DNA of 64,000 nucleotides, from NCBI GenBank assembly GCA_017744515.1, contig JAGIBF010000030.1, forward strand, positions 1 to 64,000. The letters are read 5' to 3'. A program made the translations under genes and the position numbers. Source of the stretch: Niastella sp. (GTDB taxonomy: Bacteria; Bacteroidota; Bacteroidia; Chitinophagales; Chitinophagaceae). The notes under the pieces are model-generated. The model saw only the letters and a list, made by a program, of their open reading frames with translations. It did not search any database and was not told where the DNA came from. Numbering within the stretch: position 1 is the first letter of the stretch; each line of letters begins with the position of its first letter. Positions 1 to 9,519 of the stretch are shown in pieces.

Positions 1-617
1 TGTGTATACCTCTATCGTTGGCATGCAACGATGCTATTTGATCATGTACATGACGATACTTTTACACCATTGAGGTGATCTGTACACGTGTTCAACGGCA
101 ATAATTATGGGTACAAGAATCTATGGCTATACAGCCATTTGCCACGCAGATCCTACAGGAATACAATACGGATGACAGATAAGGTTAGACTCAACGATCA
201 AAAAGGAACTCTGAGGAAAGGGTTGATGGGGGATGATTTTTATCAATAACAGGATAAAGGTACATCTTATATAATTATTTCAAATACCACAAACTGGGTA
301 AAAATCATAATGTTATGCGAACGGGATTTACCAAGATATTTTCCACAGCACTTATAATACTAATATTTTTAGTATTTTTACGGCTTCGAAACCTCCCCTT
401 GCAGCTCTCCATAGCAGTCTGTTCATGTTATATATTGGACATGCCGCACATCTATGATACGCTTACTGGTACTCAATTACAGGGTTTATAATTGCCCCCA
501 ATACGGTTACTACCTAAAATAATACAGATTCGATCGTACAGGGTTCAGGCTATAACATTTAAACGACAATCTGTCTTTTATGCTAATTTATTTATCATTT
601 GTTTTTTTCTTTGAGGT
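1..617. other. Intergenic region without a recognisable gene
   Basis: No reading frame in the first 617 bases gives a protein I recognise; all frames are interrupted early, and the left end does not read as the tail of an upstream gene. The stretch is AT-rich. It contains a short hairpin-like ATACTAA/TTTAGTAT near base 360-380. I see no tRNA and no array here. Confidence 0.6.
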
Positions 618-893
618 ATGACAAAGGATGAACGTTACATAGGGGTTAAAAAGCTGATTGAGTCGGGTCACATTACCGAATTCAAGCAAATTTTTACGTA
701 CCTGCCTAAAACTGTCATGGCGCAGGACCTGGGGACTAATAATAACCGGATGACCAAGCTCATTGAGCGTACGGAGATGTTTACGCTGGAGGAGCTGAAC
801 CGGATCGGCGACCTGATCGATATTTCTTTCGACTCGGTGAATTCGCTTGCCAGTAATCAATATAAGAGAAGCAAATATTTCAAAAGAAAATAA
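618..893 (+). CDS. Small hypothetical protein, 91 aa
   Basis: The product has a predominantly helical composition with no signal peptide or membrane segment, so it is probably cytosolic. The middle part (LGTNNNRMTKLI, then FTLEELNRIGDLIDIS at about residues 35-70) is laid out like a helix-turn-helix of the Cro/C1 type found in small Bacteroidota proteins, but I cannot confirm DNA binding. The C-terminus is basic (KRSKYFKRK). The start is an ATG 16 bases after a T-rich stretch. It stands alone, about 240 bases before a glycosyltransferase gene on the same strand. I do not recognise the family; a small regulator is a guess. Confidence 0.6.
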   Translation: MTKDERYIGVKKLIESGHITEFKQIFTYLPKTVMAQDLGTNNNRMTKLIERTEMFTLEELNRIGDLIDISFDSVNSLASNQYKRSKYFKRK

Positions 894-1131
894 TACTCCT
901 ACTGCTCTCCGAAAGAAGCTTTTTACGTGCCACGTTTTTGTATTAACAGCTGTCAGGTAATTATATAGGGAAACCCCAGGTTGGTTCCGGGGATTACTGA
1001 CTGCATTCAGTATTGAATAGAGGCTAAAGGCCATGGGGTTTTCTTGTTGTACCAAGCTTTTCCAAGGCAACTTATTTTGAACTCTTTCCGTAATGAAGGG
1101 GATTGAACGTTTGTTCGATCCTCTTCGTCTT

Positions 1132-1878
1132 ATGATCAATGGCCAAAAAGTTATTGTTGTCCTCCCCGCTTATAATGCTGCGTTGACCCTGGAAAAGACC
1201 TATGCTGAGATTGACCGCACGGTTGTGGATGAAGTCATTCTGGTGGATGATGCCAGCAAGGACGATACGGTTAACAAGGCCAAGGCCATTGGCATTTCTC
1301 TCGTAATCAGCCATGAAAGGAATAAGGGGTACGGTGGTAACCAGAAGTCTTGCTATAGAAAAGCGCTGGAGGCTGGCGCGGACATTATTGTTATGCTACA
1401 TCCTGACTACCAATACACGCCTGCGCTTATTGGGCCTATGGTGTCATTGATCGCCAATAAGGTGTATCCGGTTGTGCTTGGTTCGCGTATACTGGGTAAA
1501 GGGGCCTTGAAGGGTGGAATGCCTTTTTATAAGTATGTAGCCAACCGCCTGCTGACTGCCGTGCAAAATCTGCTAATGGGCCAAAAGCTGTCCGAATATC
1601 ATACGGGCTACAGGGCTTATCACCGGGATGTACTGCAGGCGATCCCTTTCGAGAATAACTCTGACGATTTTATATTCGACAATGAGATCCTTGCACAAAT
1701 ATTTTACAAGGGTTTCGATGTTGCTGAAATCACTTGTCCTACCAAGTATTTTGATGAAGCTTCTTCTATCAATTTCAGCAGGAGCCTGCAATATGGTTTT
1801 GGTGTTTTGCGGGTGAGTTTTCAATATCTCTTCCAGCGGGCCGGTATTGCACAATTCAGGCTCTTCAGGAATCTATGA
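1132..1878 (+). CDS. Family 2 glycosyltransferase (polyprenyl-phosphate mannosyltransferase-like), 248 aa
   Basis: This is a GT-A fold glycosyltransferase of the DPM1-like part of family 2, which normally moves a sugar from a nucleotide donor to a lipid or polyprenyl phosphate at the inner face of the cytoplasmic membrane. The N-terminus reads VIVVLPAYNA (residues 7-16), followed by the nucleotide-binding ILVDDAS (36-42), the NKGYGGNQK loop (64-72) and HPDYQY (90-95) where the family has its DXD-like metal site. No C-terminal membrane segments are present. I chose the ATG at 1132 because homologues begin just before the first beta strand; an in-frame ATG at 1093 would add 13 residues. It is not in an operon; the next gene is convergent. 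Acceptor and donor cannot be told from sequence. Confidence 0.85.
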   Translation: MINGQKVIVVLPAYNAALTLEKTYAEIDRTVVDEVILVDDASKDDTVNKAKAIGISLVISHERNKGYGGNQKSCYRKALEAGADIIVMLHPDYQYTPALIGPMVSLIANKVYPVVLGSRILGKGALKGGMPFYKYVANRLLTAVQNLLMGQKLSEYHTGYRAYHRDVLQAIPFENNSDDFIFDNEILAQIFYKGFDVAEITCPTKYFDEASSINFSRSLQYGFGVLRVSFQYLFQRAGIAQFRLFRNL

Positions 1879-1919
1879 TATATTTTGAGCAGCTGCCTTA
1901 TTATGACGTCTCGTTTTGT

Positions 1920-2912
1920 TTATTTTTTTAGCTCATTCACTTTATCGCGAAGGGTGTTGAAGAACCTGTTCCTGTCCTTTTCTCCTGACCTGCTAACAAG
2001 GGTAGAACGGCTTAACAGGGTATTGAATGTGTCAAATGCCCTGGCGGCAAACCTATCGTCTTGTGTAATGAGGTAGCTAAAGACGCTATAGGTGATCATG
2101 GACACTTTTTTATCGTCCAGGTTCAGCAGGATTGTATTGTTGCCGAGTATGAGCTCGTTCACATAGAACTGGATCGGTCCTCTATGCGCTACATCCGTGG
2201 TGCCCGGCATAAACTTCACTCCTTTGACTGCCTGTGCCTGCAAGTGGTCGATCATTTGTATGAAAGATTCTACTACTGCCAGGAGATCTTTTCTATCGCG
2301 GAAGATGCCGGCTTCTCTGTAGTAGGCTATCTGGTTAATGCTGCTGTGTATGCTTTCGAGGTTCCATAGTTCCACTGTATGCATCCTGCTGTGTTCTTCA
2401 AGGATTTGCTGCCCGACAGCAAAGCATTCTTCGAAGGGGTATTGTTCCAATGAAAATAACTGATCGGCCAGTGCCGGTTCGTTGTTGATGGTTTTAGACC
2501 AAAAAAAAGTTTTGAAGGCTGCCATTCCCGGAAACAAATAGAAGTACCAGAAGGGTGCGTCTTTGCAGAGGTAGTAAATCTCTCCCTGCTTAAAGGAGTT
2601 AAAATACCTGAACTGCTCCAGCATCCCTTTCATGTGCTCAATGAAGGGGATTGCATGGTGTGTGATACCGGGCGCCTGGAAAAGTACCGAATCATTTTTC
2701 AGCTGTAACAATTGATCAAGCGAGAGGTGGTAATGCTCGCATATTTGTTTTAGTTCATTCAGCGTGACGGGCTTTTCCCCACGGATACGACGGTATACAC
2801 TATCTGCGCTCAGGTCCAACAGGTGGCAGAGTTCATCGACGAGGGAAAGGTGGGCGGGCAGGCTTTCTTTCAGGTGGCGAAAAAGCTGCTGCTGGAGTTG
2901 TGTTGTTTCCAT
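1920..2912 (-). CDS. HTH transcriptional regulator of a Bacteroidota-specific type, 330 aa
   Basis: Residues about 10-70 form a Cro/C1-type helix-turn-helix (LCHLLDLSADSVYRRIRGEKPVTLNELKQIC pattern in positions 27-58, then a short helix ending near LLQL). The remaining 260 residues are a helical, aromatic-rich region with no enzyme motif, typical of uncharacterised Bacteroidota regulators with this HTH. No signal peptide or membrane segment, so it acts in the cytosol. It is convergent with the glycosyltransferase and divergent from the secreted protein at 3138, which is a natural candidate target because the two share a 225-base spacer. Ligand unknown. Confidence 0.75.
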   Translation of the reverse strand: METTQLQQQLFRHLKESLPAHLSLVDELCHLLDLSADSVYRRIRGEKPVTLNELKQICEHYHLSLDQLLQLKNDSVLFQAPGITHHAIPFIEHMKGMLEQFRYFNSFKQGEIYYLCKDAPFWYFYLFPGMAAFKTFFWSKTINNEPALADQLFSLEQYPFEECFAVGQQILEEHSRMHTVELWNLESIHSSINQIAYYREAGIFRDRKDLLAVVESFIQMIDHLQAQAVKGVKFMPGTTDVAHRGPIQFYVNELILGNNTILLNLDDKKVSMITYSVFSYLITQDDRFAARAFDTFNTLLSRSTLVSRSGEKDRNRFFNTLRDKVNELKK

Positions 2913-3137
2913 TGCGCAAGGAAATTACTGAAATTCCGTAATTCTCTTAATTTGTTTACGGATTTCTGCCATAAAAATGGGTATGTAGTGGTTCTGGAAG
3001 TGAATTTCCGTAATGGCTGGGAACGGAGGTGGTTTACTTATGGCCTTCCGCCAAACCGGCTAATCTGGTAGCAGTTTGCCATTGGGAACTACCTGACGGG
3101 CAGGATAGGTTTGTGGTTATCATCTCAATCCCTGTTT

Positions 3138-4292
3138 ATGAAGCAACGTATTATCATTATTTCCCTGATATGTTTATTCTCTGCCACTATTGGCCTTGCC
3201 CAGGAAGGGGCCTCTCAAAATCTTTATTTTGTAAAAAAGGGGAAGACTGCTGTTTTTAATGGCAGGGAATATCAACCGGGCAAAGGCCGGGCATTTTACA
3301 TTTACCGGAATTGTATTTATACTGTTGTGCTCAAAGATAAAAGGTGGCTGCGCATACGTGTAGCAGATATACGTAATGATTCTGTTTATTACTCGCTTTA
3401 TGTTTCAGCCAGTGAGGCTGCTTCTGATAACGCCCGGCTTGATACGCTGGCGCTTCATCCTAATCAACTCAGGAAGCTGAAGCTGATTGCCGACCGTATG
3501 ATAGGCCTTCAGTCCAACTTTTCTCTAAGGAATAAACGCTATGTATTTGAAACAGCGGATACGCTCAAGGGGTTTAGCCATGACACCATTGTCTCTTATT
3601 CAAAAGATAGCAGTCGTTCTGTGGCTTATGAATTGGTACCTTATCTTACAGCCCAGGGAATTAACTGGATTTATGAGCGGCGGGGCATTACGTATTATTA
3701 TGAAGGGATGAATCCGCTTGTCGATGAAGCTATAACTCCCCGCAAGAAGCCTTTACCTCCTAAAAAATGGGTGTGGTTCACTCCTACCAATGTGAACAAA
3801 ATAAGCGGTTTAAATCTCGGGATACAAACCATGACTACGGCCGAAAATGATTCTCTGACCATACATGGTGTGAATATCAACGCTGATCTGCTGAGTATGT
3901 TCGTGACCGTCTATGGGGTAATCGGAATGTTCAACATGCCTCACCCCAATAGCTACCCTGATTCCGTAAACAAAAAAGAAATCAATTCTGAAGTTACCGG
4001 CCTGAATATTAGTGGTGGCGGTATAATGGGTGATATGCGGGTGAGGGGACTTTGTATCAATGGTGGGATGTCGTCTGTTTTAGAAACGACCGGTTTGCAC
4101 ATTACCGGTATCCTGAATACAACCGGCGAGTTCAGGGGTGTTGAGATCAGCGGGTTGTGCAACAGGGCTATTAAAGGCAGAGGGTTACAAATAGGTCTTC
4201 TCAACTTCTGTAAAAATCTAAAAGGGATTCAACTGGGCTTATGGAATGTAAATAGCAAACGATCATTGCCTCTTATCAACTGGGGGTTTTAA
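3138..4292 (+). CDS. Secreted surface-repeat protein (LA_2272-like repeats), 384 aa
   Basis: The protein begins with a clear signal peptide (hydrophobic run followed by LAQ, cleavage near residue 21), so it is exported to the periplasm or cell surface. The middle is unremarkable beta/alpha sequence. From about residue 225 to the end, short units of the form GLNIxG, GLCINGG, GLHITG, GVEISGL, GLQIGLLNF and GIQLGLWN recur every 8-20 residues; this pattern matches the LA_2272-type surface repeats, expected to form a beta-solenoid. The ATG at 3138 gives the signal peptide directly; an upstream GTG at 3111 would only extend it. The gene ends right after the last repeat, so the solenoid is the C-terminal cap. 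No T9SS sorting domain is seen. Confidence 0.7.
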   Translation: MKQRIIIISLICLFSATIGLAQEGASQNLYFVKKGKTAVFNGREYQPGKGRAFYIYRNCIYTVVLKDKRWLRIRVADIRNDSVYYSLYVSASEAASDNARLDTLALHPNQLRKLKLIADRMIGLQSNFSLRNKRYVFETADTLKGFSHDTIVSYSKDSSRSVAYELVPYLTAQGINWIYERRGITYYYEGMNPLVDEAITPRKKPLPPKKWVWFTPTNVNKISGLNLGIQTMTTAENDSLTIHGVNINADLLSMFVTVYGVIGMFNMPHPNSYPDSVNKKEINSEVTGLNISGGGIMGDMRVRGLCINGGMSSVLETTGLHITGILNTTGEFRGVEISGLCNRAIKGRGLQIGLLNFCKNLKGIQLGLWNVNSKRSLPLINWGF

Positions 4293-4433
4293 AGCCCTAC
4301 CGGTTAAGCGACATTTTTTATTGCCACCAATCGGCGTAATGAAAGTCAACCTTTAACGCAGTTAATTAATTTGCTATAAGGCAGACTCCTCCTATATTAC
4401 ACCTGAATTCAGCGGAACTGATTTATAGCAATA

Positions 4434-4457
4434 AAAGGGCGCCAGGGCGCGTTTTTA
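4434..4457 (+). terminator. Possible intrinsic terminator
   Basis: A-rich flank, a GCGC/GCGC stem around the loop CAGG, and a run of five T. The stem is short and has one mismatch if the A/T flanks are included. It lies about 145 bases after the surface-repeat gene and 50 bases before the DUF3857 gene start. Confidence 0.4.
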
Positions 4458-4508
4458 CAGCTAACCGACTGACTTTTAATATTATTGTATTGCCCAAACC
4501 CATCGTTC

Positions 4509-6509
4509 ATGAACCCAACTCTCGTCTCTGCCAGCGGGCCTGATCGTCCTGCGGCAGTTATTTTACGGTCTGCCAGTACCGTTCGTAACTCTTTTCTTAC
4601 CGTTATTGCTATGTGTTGTATTGGTGTGGTGACTGCCCAGGTTGTTCACCCGGAAGACCAATCTGATGCTGAAACGCTGGCCCGGCAATACAAGGATGAA
4701 CAGGTATTCTGCCGCTCCGCGTATCACTTTTTCACTTTTGGCAAAGGGACCAATACGCTGAATGACAAAGTAGTGGTAGTACAGGAGGAAACGGAACTGG
4801 AATTCATAGCCCTAAAAAAGTATGCCAGTACTACATACGCTGAATTTTACAACAAGTTTGTCCGCCTCAAGCAATTCAGAAAGAATATTAAAACGGGCAG
4901 CAAATGGATGCCTTCCGACAGATCGGGTATCGACCGTTCCGTAACGGATGAGAATATCTTTTTCGACGATAGCCGTGTTCAGTATTTCCCCATCCGGTTT
5001 GCCGAGAAGGGTAATGTGGCCAAGGTCATTGTGAAGAAAGAGTATACTGATGCCAAATACCTCACGCGTCTTTTTTTTCATATGGCTTATCCTGTAAGGG
5101 AACAGGTTTTCGAATTCAAGGTTCCCGACTGGCTTTCTATCGACTTCAAGGCTATGAACTTTGAAGGGTATAAGATTGAAAAGAAGCAAAGTCAGAAGGG
5201 TGGCTATATCAACTATGTGTTTATTATGAAAGACCTTCCCGCCAGTAAGTCTGAATTCAAGCAGATCGGCAGGGCTTATACTGATCCGCATATCATTATT
5301 CAGGTAAAATCATTCGAGAATAAAGGGGAAGTATTGCAAGGTTTTGACAAAACGAGTGACGTATATAACTGGAATAACAGATTGTATAAGATGGCCAATA
5401 ATGAGCCTGATAAGATCAAAGCTACTTTGTCAAAGATCACAACCGGGATCACTAATGACCAGGATAAGATAAAGGCTATTTACTACTGGGTGCAGGACAA
5501 GATCCGCTATATCGCTTATGAAGATGGTTATTCGGGTTATATCCCGGCTTCTGCCCAGGATGTGCTGGCCAATAAGTATGGCGATTGTAAGGGGATGGCC
5601 AACCTACTTACTGAATTCCTGAAGATGGCTGGTTATGATGCTCACTTTACCTGGATTGGAACCCGCGCTCTGCCCTACCCTCAGGCAACGCCAGCACTTT
5701 GTGTAAACAATCACGCTATTACTACGCTGTATTATAAAGGCAAGGAGTATTTCCTGGATGCTACGGAAAAGTATGTTCCGTTTGGCGAGAATGCTTACCG
5801 CATTCAGGGTAAGGAGGCTATGATTGCCAATGGTGACAAGTTTGACATTAAAAAGGTGCCTTTAACTACAGGTGATGAGCATAAGGTTTTTACCAAAGGG
5901 GATTTTACGCTGAATAATGAACAATTGAAAGGCAAGATGCAGGTGGTGCTTACCGGTAATGAGCGAAAGGATTTTCACCAGGAGTATCATGAGCTTCCTA
6001 TTACCAGCCGGGAGAAGTTCCTGAACAGTTACCTCGAATTCAGTAATGACAATGTGGAGGCTTCGGATGTAAAAACGAGTGATCTGAATAACCGGGAGAT
6101 CCCTATCAATATTTCGGGCAATATCGATCTTTCGAATTATGTACAAACTATTTCGGGTAACAAGTATATCAATCTTGATTTTTTCCCAAAAACGCTGGAA
6201 AGGTATATGCCTGATGAGAAGCGCAAGAGTGGCTATGATTTTGATTATGTATTAAGTTTTGAGGATGAGTTTTCGCTTACGGTTCCTACCGGCAATAAGT
6301 TTGCCGACGTGCCGGAAAAGCTGGAAATGAAGTTTGACGGGTATGAGTTTAAGGGTGAATATACCATCACAGGTAATAAGATCGTCCTTAAGAAGTACCT
6401 GGTCATCAAAAACAGCATGATCAATAAGAATGACTTCGCCAACTGGAAAAAGTTCCTTGAGTCGATCAAGTCTTTCAGTAGCTATTTTTTCAGCATCACC
6501 TCTAAATAA
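4509..6509 (+). CDS. DUF3857 and transglutaminase-like domain protein, 666 aa, exported
   Basis: Two parts are visible: an N-terminal DUF3857 beta-rich domain (about residues 60-270) and a transglutaminase-like cysteine-protease-fold domain (about 300-430), then a C-terminal beta domain. The catalytic triad is intact: Cys360 in GDCKG, His402 in NNHA, Asp417 in FLDAT. Such proteins in Bacteroidota are thought to act on peptides or proteins in the periplasm; no substrate can be assigned. An N-terminal hydrophobic stretch ending VTAQ (about residue 44) looks like a long signal sequence. I start at the ATG at 4509; a start at 4485 has no better support. The stop is 8 bases before the start of the next DUF3857 gene, so the pair is co-transcribed. 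Confidence 0.8.
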   Translation: MNPTLVSASGPDRPAAVILRSASTVRNSFLTVIAMCCIGVVTAQVVHPEDQSDAETLARQYKDEQVFCRSAYHFFTFGKGTNTLNDKVVVVQEETELEFIALKKYASTTYAEFYNKFVRLKQFRKNIKTGSKWMPSDRSGIDRSVTDENIFFDDSRVQYFPIRFAEKGNVAKVIVKKEYTDAKYLTRLFFHMAYPVREQVFEFKVPDWLSIDFKAMNFEGYKIEKKQSQKGGYINYVFIMKDLPASKSEFKQIGRAYTDPHIIIQVKSFENKGEVLQGFDKTSDVYNWNNRLYKMANNEPDKIKATLSKITTGITNDQDKIKAIYYWVQDKIRYIAYEDGYSGYIPASAQDVLANKYGDCKGMANLLTEFLKMAGYDAHFTWIGTRALPYPQATPALCVNNHAITTLYYKGKEYFLDATEKYVPFGENAYRIQGKEAMIANGDKFDIKKVPLTTGDEHKVFTKGDFTLNNEQLKGKMQVVLTGNERKDFHQEYHELPITSREKFLNSYLEFSNDNVEASDVKTSDLNNREIPINISGNIDLSNYVQTISGNKYINLDFFPKTLERYMPDEKRKSGYDFDYVLSFEDEFSLTVPTGNKFADVPEKLEMKFDGYEFKGEYTITGNKIVLKKYLVIKNSMINKNDFANWKKFLESIKSFSSYFFSITSK

Positions 6510-6517
6510 CCCGCGTC

Positions 6518-8740
6518 ATGAAATTATATATATCCCGCAGTGGTATCGCTGTCTTTTTGATGGTCCTGTGCCTTGGCATTGCTCCCAGCCTGATGGCTCA
6601 AAGTTATATCGATGAAGATTTTCTGGATAACCTTGAAAACAACGCTCGTTTTATGTTGAAGGAGCCGGCACCGGCTTTTGCGGAGGTTAACATTCCTTCC
6701 AAATGGGAAAAGGAATCGGCTGTGGTGATCGGTTTTTCCCGCAATGTGTTGTTTGACCGAAAGAGTAGTGGCGGCTTTTTCACCCGCCGGGAACGTAGCT
6801 TGTATTTTTTTGAAAAGATCAGGCTCCGGATCAAGCTGAATGATAACAACTCTGTTAAAGCGCTGTCTGAAATCTATTTCCGCTATGGATCGAAAGAGGA
6901 TGGCTTTATTGCGCGTATTATCAAGCCGGGTGATACGGCCACTAATATCGATCTGAAAAGTGCTGTAGCTGTTGAAGCTGGCACCGATATTCCGGAATAT
7001 TTCCAGAGTTTCTTCGACCAGGTAGCTGGTTCGGGTTATAATTATTATAAGGTGCCTGTTCCCAACCTGGAATCGGGCGACATCCTTGAATATGTAACTA
7101 CTACCAAGAGTAAGCTGGATGTAACTGCTTCGGGATATATCGAGTTTAGTCCTATTTACGAGGTATGTAGCAAGGGCTATCCCATCATGTTCAATGAAAT
7201 TGCTATCGAGACGGATGATAAGTCTTTCTTCAAATCGCTGTCATTGAATGGTGCTCCTACTTTCAAGAAGGAAAGTACTACGGAAGGTTTTTTCCGCTAT
7301 GTATTTACCGACAGGAACCGGGATACTGAGAAGGACGTAAATTTTGTAAGTCCTCTTATTCAATATCCTATTGTCAAATTCCAGGTGATCTATTCGAATA
7401 ATGAACAGGCAAAGGGTGCATTCATCGGTGAGAAGGGTGAGTTGAAAAGTAATTTTTCCAAGGAAGAGCTGGCCAAAAAAGCATGGGAAGATTATGAAAG
7501 AGTTAGTTATGCTTCTTTTATGGGCGGCATGACTACTGTACAAAACTTTGTTGATGCGTGTTATTCTGAACTGGTAAAGCTTGGTGCTAAGAACTGGGAT
7601 GAACAGACTTATATCAATAATGCTTACTACGTGGTAAGGAACAAGATCCTTTTTCAGCGTTCGTATCTAAGCGATAAGAAGTTTGCTCATATTTTCGGTT
7701 CTCTGTTGTATCAGAAGGATATTAAATCGGATGTTATCATTACTATTGGTAATAATATCGGCAAGCTAAATGAAGTGTTGTTTGAAGAGGAGATCAGGTA
7801 TGTCATCAAGGTGGGTAATAAATTGTATTTCAACGTAACTGACTTCTCCAACCCTGGCGACCTGGAAGAGGGCCTGTTATCTAACGAAGCGTACATTATT
7901 TATGCGCCCGCCAAGAAAACGGGTGCGCAGGAGATCAAGCCTTTTTCTCTGCCTGGCACTACCGCCGCTGACAATAGCGCCTCCTATGCTATCGTTGCGG
8001 AACTGGCCCCCGATATGAAGGGTATAATGGTCACCAGAACTTCTCATTTTAAGGGTATTCAAAAAGCAAAGGCAAGTCCTAACGCTCTCAAGTTTACTCC
8101 TTATATGTTGCAAGATTATGTGAACTACGGTGGTAGTGACCCTACTGAAAAGATGAAGTCGAGGGAAGCTGAAGAGTATACAAAGTCAGCGCGCTCATTA
8201 CAGGATGAGTTTAAAAAGCAAAAGCCTGATTTTGTAAAGGAGTCGCTTCAATCGGAATTTCATCAACGTATTAAAGATGCCAGGTTCTCGCTGATCAGTG
8301 ATGGCCGTACGCAGAAAAAGAGCACGCTCTCTTTCAAAGAGGAGTTTGAGATGGCTGATGTGGTGAGGATGGCTGGGAAAAAATACCTGGTGAATCTTAC
8401 CGGCCTTATGGGTCCTCAGCTACAGATCAGGAAGGAAGAAAGGAACCGGAAATACGATATCGATGTCCGCTATCCCAAAACTTACAACTGGTATATTCAG
8501 TTCAAGATACCTCCTGGTTATAAAGTAGAGGGTTTGACAGAGCTGAATAAATCTGTAGATAATGAAACTGGTTCCTTTATACTCGCAGCCAAGGAAGAGG
8601 GCGGTCTTGTAGTGATCAGTGTTCAGAAGGTTTACAAGCTGAAGAATGTGCCCAGTGCCAAATGGAATGATATGCTGGCTTTCATCGATGCGGCTTACAA
8701 CAGTACCTTCAAATATGTTTTACTTACTCCTAAACAATAA
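6518..8740 (+). CDS. DUF3857 protein with a catalytically dead transglutaminase-like domain, 740 aa
   Basis: A classic signal peptide (ending SLMAQ, about residue 28) precedes a DUF3857 domain. The region that aligns with the transglutaminase core of the preceding gene is still recognisable (KKFAHIFGSLLYQ aligned to the GDCKGMANLL helix, then KLYFNVTDF aligned to EYFLDATE), but Cys, His and Asp are all replaced. The family often contains such pairs of active and inactive paralogues. It follows the active paralogue by 8 bases and the barrel protein at 8754 by 13 bases, giving a three-gene transcription unit. A scaffolding or substrate-binding role for the inactive copy is an inference. Confidence 0.75.
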   Translation: MKLYISRSGIAVFLMVLCLGIAPSLMAQSYIDEDFLDNLENNARFMLKEPAPAFAEVNIPSKWEKESAVVIGFSRNVLFDRKSSGGFFTRRERSLYFFEKIRLRIKLNDNNSVKALSEIYFRYGSKEDGFIARIIKPGDTATNIDLKSAVAVEAGTDIPEYFQSFFDQVAGSGYNYYKVPVPNLESGDILEYVTTTKSKLDVTASGYIEFSPIYEVCSKGYPIMFNEIAIETDDKSFFKSLSLNGAPTFKKESTTEGFFRYVFTDRNRDTEKDVNFVSPLIQYPIVKFQVIYSNNEQAKGAFIGEKGELKSNFSKEELAKKAWEDYERVSYASFMGGMTTVQNFVDACYSELVKLGAKNWDEQTYINNAYYVVRNKILFQRSYLSDKKFAHIFGSLLYQKDIKSDVIITIGNNIGKLNEVLFEEEIRYVIKVGNKLYFNVTDFSNPGDLEEGLLSNEAYIIYAPAKKTGAQEIKPFSLPGTTAADNSASYAIVAELAPDMKGIMVTRTSHFKGIQKAKASPNALKFTPYMLQDYVNYGGSDPTEKMKSREAEEYTKSARSLQDEFKKQKPDFVKESLQSEFHQRIKDARFSLISDGRTQKKSTLSFKEEFEMADVVRMAGKKYLVNLTGLMGPQLQIRKEERNRKYDIDVRYPKTYNWYIQFKIPPGYKVEGLTELNKSVDNETGSFILAAKEEGGLVVISVQKVYKLKNVPSAKWNDMLAFIDAAYNSTFKYVLLTPKQ

Positions 8741-8753
8741 ATCCTCTTTCTGC

Positions 8754-9413
8754 ATGAAAAATATCAGCCTCTCTCTTCTTGTATTGTGCTTGTATACGGG
8801 GGTATCGGCTCAATACAAGAAAGCCAGCTTTTTTGAGAAAACGGGCCGAACGTATGGCCTCGGCACAAGACTGTTTGCCCTGGGTGATGGAAAAGGTAGT
8901 CCTATTGGTTATACTTTATCATTTGGAACCGACCAGGATGGAAAACAGTGGTTTTATAATTGTGATATTACTTATCTGCCTTCGTATTCTTTTTCATTCA
9001 ACACTACCAATTATAATGATGCCCCGGTAACTGTAAGTGGGACTACTAAACCCAATCTTATTCTCGGTTATTTTTGGGGCTATCATTTATTGAAGAATGA
9101 GAATAATGAGCAATTGTTCAAGCCGTATGCAACCCTCGGCTTCCAAATGTCAACACTGGGTGGCCCTAAAGAGGAGGACCTTGTCAATGACAGCTGGGAT
9201 AACAAAAAGGTTGTTGGGGAACGTAATTTCAGCGGCGGCCTTGGTGGTGGCGTGGGCACTATGCTCAATTTCACTTCTTGGTTGGGATTAAGGCTGGAAG
9301 GTGGCTATATGTACCAATTTAATTTTAAGAAGGATGGGGCCAATACTTACCATTTGCTCAACAAGCATCCTTATGTTACTGCCGGTCTCCGCTTCAGAGT
9401 AGTTTCTGAATAG
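8754..9413 (+). CDS. Putative outer-membrane beta-barrel protein, 219 aa
   Basis: A signal peptide (cleavage after GVSAQ, about residue 20) is followed by alternating hydrophobic/aromatic beta-strand segments (YTLSFG, WFYNCDITYL, PNLILGYFWGYHL, LFKPYATLGFQ, LGLRLEGGYMYQFNF) and a terminal strand AGLRFRVVSE. This layout is that of a small 8-10-stranded outer-membrane barrel of the Bacteroidota beta-barrel family. The ATG at 8754 gives the signal peptide; the long upstream extension in this frame overlaps the previous gene and is not used. It ends the DUF3857 operon and is followed by a strong terminator. Confidence 0.7.
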   Translation: MKNISLSLLVLCLYTGVSAQYKKASFFEKTGRTYGLGTRLFALGDGKGSPIGYTLSFGTDQDGKQWFYNCDITYLPSYSFSFNTTNYNDAPVTVSGTTKPNLILGYFWGYHLLKNENNEQLFKPYATLGFQMSTLGGPKEEDLVNDSWDNKKVVGERNFSGGLGGGVGTMLNFTSWLGLRLEGGYMYQFNFKKDGANTYHLLNKHPYVTAGLRFRVVSE

Positions 9414-9436
9414 TCATGATCGAACTTAATAATCTG

Positions 9437-9469
9437 AAGCCGGTTGGTAAATACCAACCGGCTTTTTTG
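9437..9469 (+). terminator. Strong intrinsic terminator of the DUF3857 operon
   Basis: Perfect 12-bp stem (AAGCCGGTTGGT with its complement) around a 4-base loop, followed by six T. It begins 24 bases after the barrel-protein stop codon. Confidence 0.9.
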
Positions 9470-9519
9470 TATGGTCAGCGGTATTCAATAATTTCGGGGT
9501 TGTTCAAAGGATTTCCCGC

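Noticed and set aside
588..1139. 183-codon frame on the minus strand
   Set aside because: It is antisense to the small gene at 618-893 and the start of the glycosyltransferase, and shows no protein-like pattern.
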